From positions 1,565,689 to 1,613,671 of the forward strand of contig NZ_RDBO01000077.1 of assembly GCF_008120935.1 (NCBI RefSeq): 47,983 bases of DNA, in the 5' to 3' direction. Shown here piece by piece: positions 17,670 through 26,590 of this stretch. The translations under genes were made by a program, and so were the position numbers. This stretch comes from Streptomyces sp. sk2.1. GTDB lineage: Bacteria; Actinomycetota; Actinomycetes; Streptomycetales; Streptomycetaceae. The first letter of the stretch is position 1, and the number at the start of each line of letters is the position of its first letter. The notes under the pieces are model-generated. The model did not search any database. It worked only from the letters and a program-made list of their open reading frames with translations, and was not told the DNA's origin.

Positions 17670-20600
17670 TCAACGCATGTGGAAGTAGGCGGCGTTGTGA
17701 TCGATGATGGCGTCCCAGTCCGCATCCGTGGGGAAGCGCAGGACGTCCCATCCGGCGTCCTCCAGGCGGTAACCGGCCTCGACGTCGCGGGTCGAATCGG
17801 CCGCCCGGCCGGGGACGTCGACGAACACGGCGAGGTTGGCACCGTCCAGACGGAAGACGAGATCCGGGCAGGCCCCCGCCTCCGGGACGAGGACCTTGGC
17901 CTTGTCCGGCATCCGGAAACCCTTCGCCCTGAGCCAGCCGAGCAGGTCACCGCTCGCGACGAGGGCCCCCAGATCCGTCTCCAGTGGCGTCGGCGTCGGC
18001 GCGGGCGCTGCGGGCTCCGCGGCCCCGGCGGGCGTGTCGGTCTTGCCGTTCGCTGCCGGGGCCAGCCTGCGGAAGCGTTCGCTGCGGGACTCACCGCGGT
18101 CCTCCCGCGTGGTGCGGGCGGTGGCCAGCCGCGCGAGCAACGGCTGCGCGCTGTGCCGGCTCAGCTTGCGGTGATGAGTCTGGTTGGCGTAGGTCAGCAG
18201 GCAGGCGTAGCAGCCGCGGGCGCACTTCTCGCCCTGTGCCGGACCGCCCTCGTCCTCGCCCGTCTCCGGGTCGAAGTGGCAGATCTCCAGTGCTGTCCGG
18301 GCGGCCCTGGCGAGGGCGTCCTTCTCGTGCTGGATGCGCCGCAGCACACCGGCGCCGCCCTCGGCCGCCTCCGTGAACAGGATGCGACGCCGCGGGCCGT
18401 CGTCCGGAGGCAGCAGTTCGGCGGTCAGCTCGGAGTCCTCCAGCTCGAACGCGGCCTCGATGCCCCGCTCCAGCGCGTACAGGAACGACAGGGCCACCGG
18501 CTCGGGCTGCGGCTCGTCCAGGGTGAGCACGAGGATGTTGCGGCGGTCCTCCACATAGGGCAGGACACGCTTCTTGCGGCGCTTCTCGTTGCCGTCCTCG
18601 TCGACCACCGGCATGCCGGTGCCCTCGATGGCGTCCGCGGCGGCCCGGTCGTTGAGCCAGCGGCCGTCGCCGAGATCGAGCCAGTAACCGTCCGGCTCGT
18701 TCTCCTTGTCGCGGACCCGGCCGAGGTTGGTGATGCGGACGGTCGCCGAGTCGCCGTAGTCCAGATCGAGGACAGGCGCCCCGTCGATGTCGGTGACGTG
18801 CGAGGTGAGGCGTCCCTTGCGGGCGCCGTGGCCCTGGAACGCGTACGAGGTCTCCAGGCGGAAACCGGCCCGGCGGCGCTCCTCCTCGTCGGAGGAGATC
18901 CGCTCGCGCGGGGTGGTGTACACGGTGTGCAGGTGGAGCAGGCCGGTGCGCTTCTTTCCCAGGCTCTCGTCGCACATCTCGCACACGTCCACGCCGGGCT
19001 TGACGACGTGGTGGTAACCGCAGTTGTCGCAGCGCCGCGTTTCCGCCGTCGCCAGGTCGCCCGAGGCGTCCGGCGGCAGTTGCACGCGGGTGACCTGGTA
19101 GCGGGCGCCCTCGTGGTAGATCAGCGCGCCGGGGCCGAACTCCCGGATCGCAAGGAACCGGGGACGCTGGAGGTAGTCCCCGTCGGCGTTGCGGCGGTTG
19201 CCGGAACGCGGGATGTACGCGGCCAGCGGGAGCCGCGGGAAGCTGTAGCCGGGCAGGAACCCCTCGGACGCCAGATAGCGGTACGGATTGAAGTCGCTCA
19301 TCACCGACTTGCTGTCGGACGAGCGGTTCAGCAGCAGGTTCGTCTGGGTCTCGGCCTCGCGGCGCCGACTGCGCGCCCGGCTCTGCTCGCCCTGCGAGAG
19401 CGTGTGGTCGACGACCCGCTTGTTCTGCTCGTACTGATCGACGACAGCCGCCCGGAACAGCTCGCGCCACCGCTCGAAGGACTCGTCGAACCAGTGCGGC
19501 GCCCGGTCGATCCGGTCCTCGATCCACTCGTCGTACCACCAGGTGGTGGCCGCGAAGTCGGCGATCAGCGGGGCGAGGACGGTACGGGCGGCGGCGACCG
19601 CGCGCCGCCGCGCGCCCTCGTCCAGGGACAGGTCGCGGATGTGGGGGAGGAGCGGCAGCGGCATCTGCGGATCGGGGCGGTCGCTGCCGTCGGGGTCGTA
19701 GGCCACGTCGACGACGTCCGGGATCGCGATGCCCAGCTTCATCCCGGTCTCCGCCAGCCAGATGCCCTGGAGGTGGGAGCGGACCAGATCCTCGTTGGCG
19801 AGATCCAGTCGCGGGGGCGCCACCTGCCCGGACACCATGTCCTGGGAACGCCGGAAGTAGTACTGGTCGTGGCTGTTGCCCGTGGCGCAGTACGTGGTCA
19901 CCAGCGCGGGCTGACCGGAACGGCCTGCCCGGCCCGAGCGCTGCGCGTAGTTCGCCGGGGTCGGCGGCACATTGCGCATCAGCACGGCGTTGAGCGAGGA
20001 GATGTCCACGCCCAGCTCCATCGTCGGGGAGCAGTACAGCAGCGGCAGTTCGGCCTTCCGGAACTCCTCCTCGCGCTCCAGCCGGTCCTCCGGGGGAACC
20101 TGCGCGGTGTGTTCCCGGGCGAACAGTCCGGCCAGTTCGGCCGCCGCCGTCCGGTACAGGTCGCGGAAGAACGGGTTGACGCGCGGGCCCTCACCGCTGC
20201 TGTACGTGCGCGCCAGCGGGTCGACCGCGCCCCGCTCGCCGTCTCCGGCCCGCCAGACCAGGGCGGCGGCCGACACCCGGTAACCGGTGCGCTTCTCGGC
20301 CGCCCGGCGGCGGAAGGCGGGGCCGGAATACTCGGGGGCCGCCTCCACCTCGCGCACCAACTCCGCCTGGAGCAGCACCTTCAGCAGGTCCCCGATGACG
20401 GCCTGGACATCGTCCAGCGACAGCGCGCGCAGCTCGGGCATGTTTCGCCGGAGGTACTTGCCGAACTTGCCGCGGGCCGACAGGAACAGCGCGGAGCGCT
20501 CCATGCCCGGCCGCGAACCGTACGGGTACGCGGTGCCGACGGTGGGCTTGTCGCTCTCGCTCAGGACCCACGGCCCGACGAGACGTTCCTCGCTCGCCCG

Positions 20601-23600
20601 CTGCAAGGTGTCGAAGTCGTCGCGGAAGTACTGGACGTCGATGGCGAGGGCCCGCCGCATGTGGTCGAGCAGTGTGCGGGCGACCTCCTCGCGCAGGGCG
20701 GGGTCGGCGTCGCGCAGCACGGCGTGCGCGGACTGCCAGCGGTCCGGCCGGGCCGCGATCCAGTCCAGGTCCTCGTAGTCGATCCGCAACAGCCCCGTCT
20801 GTTCGAGGTTGGGCATCGTGATGCGCCAGCCGCGCTCCAGATCCCGGTAGAGCCGGTACCCCACGACGTCGCGGAAGGCCTTCGTCGCACGGCGTTCCAT
20901 GGAGGGAGCGAGGGAGGCGGCTCCGGCGTACTCACGGGGCGACAACCCCATCACCTCGGTCACCGCCTCGGCGAGGTCGTCGTGGCGCAGCCCCTCCTCG
21001 CCCGCCTGCGCCGCGGCCCGGTACAGCGCGCCGCGCAACTGGGTCACCTGCGCGAAGTCGTTGAAGTGGCCGGCCTGGAGCGAGGCGTCCTGCCGGTTGT
21101 CGACGAAGGTGAGGAGCTTGCGCGCCTCCTTGCCCAGGCTCTCCTCGGGCACCGCGCGCAGGGACTTCACGATCGACGCGGAGATCAAGGAGGTGGCCGA
21201 GGAACGCCCCTCCTGGTCCAGGGTGGCCAGCTTGGCGAAATCCCGGCCGCGGGTCTGCTCGTAGGAGACCTGGCAGTGCACACAGAACAGGAACGGCGCC
21301 GGGACGAACGCCGCCACCAGCCCCTCGCCCGACTCGTTCCCGAACGCGTCCACGACGACGCGCCTGGGCACCCGGGGGCGGTAGGACTTCTTGACGACGG
21401 TCACGCCCTGCGCGTCCGGCTCCAGCCACGACTCCGGCAGCCGCCTGTCGTCCACGGCGCTCTGCGGATCGGCCGGCCACTCGTAGTCCTCCCCGGGCAT
21501 GCCCAGGTACAGGTAGCCCTCGCCGTCGCGGCCGCCCGACGCGGAGGTGTTCCGGCGCGGTTCGTACCGGTACGTGCCGTTCTCCTCGGAGCGCCAGACG
21601 GTCAGGTACTCCTGGCCGCACTCGCGGCAGAACGCCAGCGGGAACAGCGGCTTTCCGTCACTGTCCGGCTGTTCCAGCTGGTAGGTGCGGGTGAGCGGAC
21701 GGGTGAGCGGGTCCTCCAGCGTGGTGTAGACGGTGTCGCCCTTGGAGAGGAACTGGTGCAGCCGGAAGGCGAACAGCGGCCGCTCCGTCACCGGATGCTT
21801 CGCCTGCGCACCCGCCTCCAGCGTGGCGCGGATCGCCTCGCGCACCCTCTCCTCGGGCACCCCGGACTCCGCGGCCAGCCCGGCCGCCGCGGCCTCGACG
21901 GTGTCCGGTGCGCAGCGGCGGAGCCGCCCCGTGCCCGCCTCGTGTTCCAGACCGAACCGGGACTCCACCCAGCGGGCCAGCGAGTCCTTCGTCAGCGCCT
22001 CGTACGAGCGGGGCGCCGCGGATGACCGCAGCCGCTCGGCGGGCACGGTCGCCGGGGCCTCATCGGCCGCCCGAATGAGAGTTTCGCCGATGACCCGCTT
22101 CGGCAGCACCGTCGTACCGAACAGCCGGCCGGCGACCTTGGCGACCTCGCGCCGCTGGTCCTCCCAGGAGCCCTCGGTGGACATGGTCGCCGAGGTGCCG
22201 ATGCACTGCATGGTCGCCGAGGCCCGGCAGGCCTCACGGACCCGGCGGATCAGGAACGCCACGTCCGCGCCCTGCCTGCCCCGGTAGGTGTGCAACTCGT
22301 CGAAGACGAGGAACTGCAGACCGTCGGCCATCCGGATCAGGCTGGACCGGTCGTCCGGCCGGGTCAGCATCAGTTCCAGCATCACGTAGTTCGTCAGCAG
22401 GATGTCCGGAGGGTTCTTGCGCAGCTCCCGACGCTGCTCCTCGGACTCCTGGCCGGTGTAACGGGCGAAGGTGACCGGCTCGCGGCCGTCCCCGAAACCG
22501 TGGTGCAGGTACTTCTCCAGTTCCTTCAGCTGGGAGTTGGCCAGGGCGTTCATCGGGTACACGACGATCGCGCGCACCCGGCCACCCGCGCCCGGACCGG
22601 CCGCCTCGCGCTCCTTCAGGACGTGGTCCACGATCGGGACGATGTACGACAGGGACTTCCCGGAACCGGTACCGGTGGTCAGCACATAGGAGTCGCCCGC
22701 CTGCGCGGCCTCGATCGCCTGTCGCTGGTGGAGGTGGAAGGTGAGCGGACGGCCGTCCGGGCGCGGCGAGGTCTCCTTCTTGTCCGCCTGGAAGATCTCC
22801 GCGCACCGGGGGTGCAGCATGCCGTCCCGCACGAGATCGGTGACCTTGCCGCCGTCGGCGAAGAACGGGTTCAGCGACAGCCACGGGTCGGGCCACTGCG
22901 ACTTCGCCGCCAGGTCGTCCTTGACGAAGCCGTCGATCCGGGCGTCCCGGAACACCGTCGCGCTCCGGGTGAAGTTCTCGTACTCGCGGATCAGGTCGGA
23001 GTGGATGCCGAAGACGTCCATCGTCTCGGGCAGGCGCGGCTTCCTGCGCGGCACGGGTGCGGGCGCGGCCGGGGTGCGCTCGGGAAGCAGAGTTCGCAGC
23101 CGCTCCACCGGGTCCATCACCTGCCAGTGCGGGGCCAGCAGGGCGGCGGTGTCGTCCGGCGCGAGCGCGAGCGGGACCAGCGCGTCATGGACCAGAGCGG
23201 CGTTCTCGGGCCGGAGCTCGGCGTCCTTCTCCAGGAGTCGGTCCACGAGCCGGACCAGTCCGGCGGGCAGGTCCGGGCGGACCAGGGTCAGTGACGGCGG
23301 CTGCTCGTGCTGGTGCTGTTCGGAGAGCTCGAACGGGGTTCTGGCGGAGAACGGCGGCTGCCCGACCAGCAGTTCGTACAGGATGCAGCCGAGCGCGTAG
23401 AGGTCGGCGAGGGCGGAGACGCGCTCGGCGCGGAACTGCTCGGGCGCCATGTAGCGGGCCGTGCCGACGCTGACGCCCGTGCTGGTCAGACGGGTCTGGT
23501 CGGGATCCTCGACGATCGTGCCCATGCCGAAGTCGAGGATCTTGACCGTGCCGTCACCGGTCAGCATCACATTGGCGGGCTTCAGGTCGCGGTGGACGAC

Positions 23601-24041
23601 CCCGGCCGTGTGCGCGGCGGCGAGACCGGAGGCGATCTGCGCCCCGACGGCAGCGGCCCAGGAGACCGGGAGCTGAGGCTCTTCGTCGATGAGGTCCGCG
23701 AGCGGATGACCGTCCAGCAGCTCCATGGCGAGGTAGGGCAGACCACTGCCGCCCGGCGTCCCGTCGACGCCGCCGTCGATCAGCCGGGTGAGGTTCGGGT
23801 GCCCCTGGGAGAGCATGCGCATGATCCGCACTTCGCGGCGGAAGCGGTCGATCTCCGTGTTGGACCCCGAGGTGTCGACGGCGATCCCGGTCCGGCCGCG
23901 CAGCACGGTCTTGAGCGCGACCTCCCTGTGCGGGGAGTCCGGGGCGGCATGGAGGTCCTCGGCCCGGTGGACTTCGCCCATGTTTCCGCGCCCCACGATT
24001 CCCTTGATCCGGAACCGTGCGTCGACCGTCTCCGGGCTCAT
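17670..24041 (-). CDS. Giant fusion: Ser/Thr protein kinase - DEAD/DEAH helicase - DUF1998 - nuclease-like domain
   Basis: A 2123-residue cytoplasmic protein. Residues 8-285 form a complete Hanks-type kinase: GRGNMGEV loop (17-24), K44, helix-C Glu about 70, HRDLKPAN (150-157), DFG (170-172), APE (199-201). There is no membrane anchor. A superfamily 2 helicase follows: motif I TTGTGSGKS near 457, DELH near 580, GTSATM, and QRSGRAGRSGQ near 1367. The DUF1998 part ends with the cysteine motif CARGCYACLLTYANQTHH near 1937-1955. An earlier CDNCGYHH...CEMCDES zinc-ribbon is also present. The last 85 residues look like a Vsr/DUF559 fold. Helicase plus DUF1998 resembles DruE of Druantia, or DrmA plus DrmB of DISARM joined together; the kinase in front is the unusual part. 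The start at 24041 has a GGGGAGG ribosome binding site. Confidence 0.9.
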   Translation of the reverse strand: MSPETVDARFRIKGIVGRGNMGEVHRAEDLHAAPDSPHREVALKTVLRGRTGIAVDTSGSNTEIDRFRREVRIMRMLSQGHPNLTRLIDGGVDGTPGGSGLPYLAMELLDGHPLADLIDEEPQLPVSWAAAVGAQIASGLAAAHTAGVVHRDLKPANVMLTGDGTVKILDFGMGTIVEDPDQTRLTSTGVSVGTARYMAPEQFRAERVSALADLYALGCILYELLVGQPPFSARTPFELSEQHQHEQPPSLTLVRPDLPAGLVRLVDRLLEKDAELRPENAALVHDALVPLALAPDDTAALLAPHWQVMDPVERLRTLLPERTPAAPAPVPRRKPRLPETMDVFGIHSDLIREYENFTRSATVFRDARIDGFVKDDLAAKSQWPDPWLSLNPFFADGGKVTDLVRDGMLHPRCAEIFQADKKETSPRPDGRPLTFHLHQRQAIEAAQAGDSYVLTTGTGSGKSLSYIVPIVDHVLKEREAAGPGAGGRVRAIVVYPMNALANSQLKELEKYLHHGFGDGREPVTFARYTGQESEEQRRELRKNPPDILLTNYVMLELMLTRPDDRSSLIRMADGLQFLVFDELHTYRGRQGADVAFLIRRVREACRASATMQCIGTSATMSTEGSWEDQRREVAKVAGRLFGTTVLPKRVIGETLIRAADEAPATVPAERLRSSAAPRSYEALTKDSLARWVESRFGLEHEAGTGRLRRCAPDTVEAAAAGLAAESGVPEERVREAIRATLEAGAQAKHPVTERPLFAFRLHQFLSKGDTVYTTLEDPLTRPLTRTYQLEQPDSDGKPLFPLAFCRECGQEYLTVWRSEENGTYRYEPRRNTSASGGRDGEGYLYLGMPGEDYEWPADPQSAVDDRRLPESWLEPDAQGVTVVKKSYRPRVPRRVVVDAFGNESGEGLVAAFVPAPFLFCVHCQVSYEQTRGRDFAKLATLDQEGRSSATSLISASIVKSLRAVPEESLGKEARKLLTFVDNRQDASLQAGHFNDFAQVTQLRGALYRAAAQAGEEGLRHDDLAEAVTEVMGLSPREYAGAASLAPSMERRATKAFRDVVGYRLYRDLERGWRITMPNLEQTGLLRIDYEDLDWIAARPDRWQSAHAVLRDADPALREEVARTLLDHMRRALAIDVQYFRDDFDTLQRASEERLVGPWVLSESDKPTVGTAYPYGSRPGMERSALFLSARGKFGKYLRRNMPELRALSLDDVQAVIGDLLKVLLQAELVREVEAAPEYSGPAFRRRAAEKRTGYRVSAAALVWRAGDGERGAVDPLARTYSSGEGPRVNPFFRDLYRTAAAELAGLFAREHTAQVPPEDRLEREEEFRKAELPLLYCSPTMELGVDISSLNAVLMRNVPPTPANYAQRSGRAGRSGQPALVTTYCATGNSHDQYYFRRSQDMVSGQVAPPRLDLANEDLVRSHLQGIWLAETGMKLGIAIPDVVDVAYDPDGSDRPDPQMPLPLLPHIRDLSLDEGARRRAVAAARTVLAPLIADFAATTWWYDEWIEDRIDRAPHWFDESFERWRELFRAAVVDQYEQNKRVVDHTLSQGEQSRARSRRREAETQTNLLLNRSSDSKSVMSDFNPYRYLASEGFLPGYSFPRLPLAAYIPRSGNRRNADGDYLQRPRFLAIREFGPGALIYHEGARYQVTRVQLPPDASGDLATAETRRCDNCGYHHVVKPGVDVCEMCDESLGKKRTGLLHLHTVYTTPRERISSDEEERRRAGFRLETSYAFQGHGARKGRLTSHVTDIDGAPVLDLDYGDSATVRITNLGRVRDKENEPDGYWLDLGDGRWLNDRAAADAIEGTGMPVVDEDGNEKRRKKRVLPYVEDRRNILVLTLDEPQPEPVALSFLYALERGIEAAFELEDSELTAELLPPDDGPRRRILFTEAAEGGAGVLRRIQHEKDALARAARTALEICHFDPETGEDEGGPAQGEKCARGCYACLLTYANQTHHRKLSRHSAQPLLARLATARTTREDRGESRSERFRRLAPAANGKTDTPAGAAEPAAPAPTPTPLETDLGALVASGDLLGWLRAKGFRMPDKAKVLVPEAGACPDLVFRLDGANLAVFVDVPGRAADSTRDVEAGYRLEDAGWDVLRFPTDADWDAIIDHNAAYFHMR

Positions 24042-24080
24042 GCCCCTCCCCGTTCCACTTGTCGCGTACATCCCGCGAGG

Positions 24081-24108
24081 GAGTGTACACCAATGCCCTG
24101 TTGACTCA
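24081..24108 (-). promoter_or_regulatory. Promoter of the kinase-helicase/drmD/methylase operon
   Basis: On the minus strand a -35 box TTGAGT (24108-24103) and a -10 box TACACT (24086-24081) are separated by 16 bases. Transcription would begin near 24074, giving a leader of about 33 bases that carries the GGGGAGGGG ribosome binding site. GTGTACAC (24082-24089), an 8-base palindrome, overlaps the -10 box. Confidence 0.55.
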
Positions 24109-24115
24109 AGTCGAA

Positions 24116-24142
24116 TGAGTGTGTTGACGTCGTCAACGCACT
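24116..24142. promoter_or_regulatory. 27-base near-perfect palindrome in the divergent defence control region
   Basis: Arms GAGTGTGTTGAC and GTCAACGCACTC are separated by GTC, with one mismatch between the 12-base arms. The site lies immediately upstream of the -35 box of the kinase-helicase operon and between the two divergent modules, as expected for a regulator acting on one or both. No regulator gene lies next to it. The rest of the 269-base region (24042-24310) shows only the promoter elements listed here. Confidence 0.55.
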
Positions 24143-24298
24143 CAAGGGTTCTGGTCTGTGGAGATGGATCCGGCGGTGCGGCGGATCGAACGGGCGGCAC
24201 TGTGAGGGGGTGAACGTGCGGTGAGCCGGGCCGGGTGGGTCGCACAGCCCTTGATCCTGCCCGGGCAGGGGAGGCCTTTTTGGTTCCGGCTGCCCGGC

Positions 24299-24304
24299 TA
24301 CGAT
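24299..24304 (+). promoter_or_regulatory. -10 box close to the DUF262 start, suggesting a leaderless mRNA
   Basis: TACGAT lies six bases before the ATG at 24311, which has no Shine-Dalgarno sequence. A T-rich stretch at 24276-24281 is 17 bases upstream and could serve as a weak -35. In Streptomyces a TANNNT box seven or so bases from the start codon is typical of leaderless genes. This also argues for the ATG at 24311 over the GTG at 24221. Confidence 0.45.
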
Positions 24305-24310
24305 CGTCCC

Positions 24311-25477
24311 ATGACGACCTCGGACACCCCCCAGCTGCCGAAGATCACGGAGGAGCACTTCCTCGACACAGGCACCGGAGTCGAGGCGGAGATCGAGACC
24401 GAGGAAGCGCCACCGGAGATCGAGCGGCCGTGGAATCCGGAGCAGATTCGGGTCAATACCAAGCAGTTCTCGTTGCGCAACGTCCTGGACATGATCGAGG
24501 ATGAGTCGTTGGAACTGGCACCGGACTTCCAGCGCGGTCAGGTGTGGAAGCCGGTGCAGAAATCGAGGCTCATCGAGTCCGTACTGCTGCAGATTCCCCT
24601 TCCGGCCTTCTACTTCGCCGAGGACACCGATGGGCTCATGCGTGTGGTCGACGGTCTCCAACGCTTGTCGACCATTCGCGATTTCGTGCGCGGGGGAACG
24701 GAGCGGGGATTCGCGCTGAAAGGCCTGGAATACCTGAAGGGCGCGGTGGAGGGAAAGCGCTTCGAGGATCTCCCCGCCCCGTGGAGGAGACGCATCTACA
24801 ACACTCAGATCGTCACCAACGTCATCGACCCGACGACTCCGTCGGATGTCATGTACGACATCTTCAAGCGCATCAACACAGGGGGTACGCCCCTGAACGC
24901 GCAGGAGATCCGGCACTGCATGAGCAAGGACCGCAGCCGGACAGTCCTGAGGGAGATGACCTCCACGGCGGAGTTCAACGCGGCGACCAACGACTTGGGC
25001 GGCCACATCCGGATGAACGACCGGGAGATGGCCCTGCGCTTCGCCGCGTTCTGGTTGATGGGGACGGACGGCTACGCGAAGTACGCTGCGATGGACCCCT
25101 TCCTCCAGCGGACCACCATCATGCTGGACAACGAGAAGGACGTGACTGAGGCCAGGATCGAGGACCTCATGGCGGCTTTCCGTAAGGCCATGGTGAATGC
25201 CCGGCTGGTTTTCGGCGACCAGGCGTTCCGCAAGTGGCCGTTGGGGTCGGTTGGTCGGAACCCGATCAACCGGGCGCTCTTCGAGACGTGGTCGATCGTC
25301 CTCGCCGATTATGATTCCTCGGATCTTGAGCAGCGCAGTGAAGAGATCGTCACCCTCGCACGCAAGCTGATGACGCGCGACTATCGCTACCTGGAGGCCA
25401 TCACCTCCTCCACGGGTGATGTCCGTCGGGTGATGTACCGGTTCGAGGCCACCGCCCGGATCGCGGGGGATCGGTAG
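24311..25477 (+). CDS. DUF262 family protein (GmrSD N-terminal/ParB-like fold)
   Basis: A 388-residue protein with the DUF262 hallmarks: LAPDFQRGQVWKP near residue 70, then VVDGLQRLSTIRDF, the DGxQR nucleotide-binding/hydrolysis motif of the ParB/Srx-like fold. FKRINTGGTPLNAQEIRH follows, another conserved element of the family. There is no C-terminal DUF1524 HNH nuclease, so it is the DUF262-only form that usually works with partner genes. It is directly followed by the ATPase gene (TAGATG, no gap). Third-position GC is visibly lower than in the flanking core genes, in keeping with transfer. DUF262 proteins are common in phage defence, including type IV restriction of modified DNA. Confidence 0.88.
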   Translation: MTTSDTPQLPKITEEHFLDTGTGVEAEIETEEAPPEIERPWNPEQIRVNTKQFSLRNVLDMIEDESLELAPDFQRGQVWKPVQKSRLIESVLLQIPLPAFYFAEDTDGLMRVVDGLQRLSTIRDFVRGGTERGFALKGLEYLKGAVEGKRFEDLPAPWRRRIYNTQIVTNVIDPTTPSDVMYDIFKRINTGGTPLNAQEIRHCMSKDRSRTVLREMTSTAEFNAATNDLGGHIRMNDREMALRFAAFWLMGTDGYAKYAAMDPFLQRTTIMLDNEKDVTEARIEDLMAAFRKAMVNARLVFGDQAFRKWPLGSVGRNPINRALFETWSIVLADYDSSDLEQRSEEIVTLARKLMTRDYRYLEAITSSTGDVRRVMYRFEATARIAGDR

Positions 25478-26590
25478 ATGATCACCAACCTGCGTGTCCG
25501 GTACTTCAAACGCTTCGCCGATGAGTCCTTCGCCCTGCGTCCTCTCACCGTGCTCACCGGACTCAACGGCACGGGAAAGAGCACCACCATCCAGAGCCTG
25601 CTACTGGCCCGCCAGCTCGTGGACGCACCGGCCGGCAAGGTGGTGCAGCTCAACGGCCCCTACGGACTCGCCCTGGGCGAGGCGCACGAAGTCCTTCACC
25701 CGGACGCCCCCGACTCCACCATCGAGATCGAGATCACCGGCGACGGCGCGGAGCCGCCGAGCGTTCACCGTTTCGTGGTCCGCGACGAGCAGGCGCTCTA
25801 CCTGGGGGTTGCAGACAAGGTCGATCGGCCGCCGACGGCACTGTGCGGCAGGGGAAGCGCGTTCACCTATCTCTGCGCCGAGCGTCTCGGGCCCCGCGAC
25901 CAGCTGGGCGTTTCCGCCGAGCATCCCGACCTTCTCGGTGTCGGCGTGCAGGGCGAATACACGGCGCAGGTGCTCGCCCTGCACGAGACCCGGCAGGTGT
26001 CCGAGCCGCTGCTCCACCCGACGACCCGGAGCACGCACAACGTCACCACCTTGCGTACACAGGTGGAGACCTGGGCCTCGGACATCATCCGCCCCATCAA
26101 GATCACCGCGCAGTGGCCGCCCGGGATCACGGCGAGCACCATCCGCTTCCAGGAGCCGGGACTGCTGAGCGAGCCGATCCGCCCGGCCAACATGGGCTTC
26201 GGGTTCTCCTACGCCCTGCCCGTGATCGTCGCGGGTCTTCTCGCCGGCCCCGGGGACCTGTTGATCGTCGAGAACCCGGAGGCTCATCTCCACCCCGGCG
26301 GTCAGTCCAAGCTGGGCCGTTTCCTCGCCCGAGTCGCCGGGACCGGTGCCCAGGTGATCGTGGAGACGCACAGCGATCACGTCCTCAACGGGGCCCGGCT
26401 GGCCATGGCGGAGGAACAGAGTCTGCTGCCCGAGAACGCGGTCGTGCACTACTTCGGCGAGGAGGAGGCCGGCTCCGTGCCCATCGAGTTCACCGCGAAG
26501 GGCGAACTGACCGAGTGGCCGCGGGGATTCTTCGACCAGATCGAGCAGGACCTGGGGAGGTTGGCACGTGCCAGGCGCAGGGGACGGTGA
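25478..26590 (+). CDS. AAA/ABC-type ATPase with DUF3696-like C terminus
   Basis: This is a 370-residue SMC/RecF-like ATPase. The Walker A sequence LTGLNGTGKSTTIQSLLLA is near residue 28. Walker B is LLIVENPEAHLHPGGQSKLG. It is followed by the H-loop VIVETHSDHVLNG, the order seen in OLD- and RloC-like defence ATPases. The C terminus GELTEWPRGFFDQ is the DUF3696 motif. It starts one base after the DUF262 stop and overlaps the next gene by 23 bases, so the three are one operon. It should power or sense for the DUF262 and third proteins; no nuclease (TOPRIM) domain is visible in it. Confidence 0.88.
   Translation: MITNLRVRYFKRFADESFALRPLTVLTGLNGTGKSTTIQSLLLARQLVDAPAGKVVQLNGPYGLALGEAHEVLHPDAPDSTIEIEITGDGAEPPSVHRFVVRDEQALYLGVADKVDRPPTALCGRGSAFTYLCAERLGPRDQLGVSAEHPDLLGVGVQGEYTAQVLALHETRQVSEPLLHPTTRSTHNVTTLRTQVETWASDIIRPIKITAQWPPGITASTIRFQEPGLLSEPIRPANMGFGFSYALPVIVAGLLAGPGDLLIVENPEAHLHPGGQSKLGRFLARVAGTGAQVIVETHSDHVLNGARLAMAEEQSLLPENAVVHYFGEEEAGSVPIEFTAKGELTEWPRGFFDQIEQDLGRLARARRRGR

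Noticed and set aside
17630..18094. Longer start for the DrmD-like helicase
   Set aside because: The added 155 residues are Arg/Ser/Pro-rich and overlap the end of the kinase-helicase gene; MSLTYTAGSLV at 17629 is the natural start.
17406..22025. A 1539-codon plus-strand frame across the kinase-helicase and DrmD genes
   Set aside because: It is the mirror of two well-supported minus-strand genes and has no recognisable domain.
24221..24310. Upstream GTG start for the DUF262 protein
   Set aside because: The extra 30 residues lack family similarity, and a -10-like box lies inside this stretch next to the ATG at 24311.
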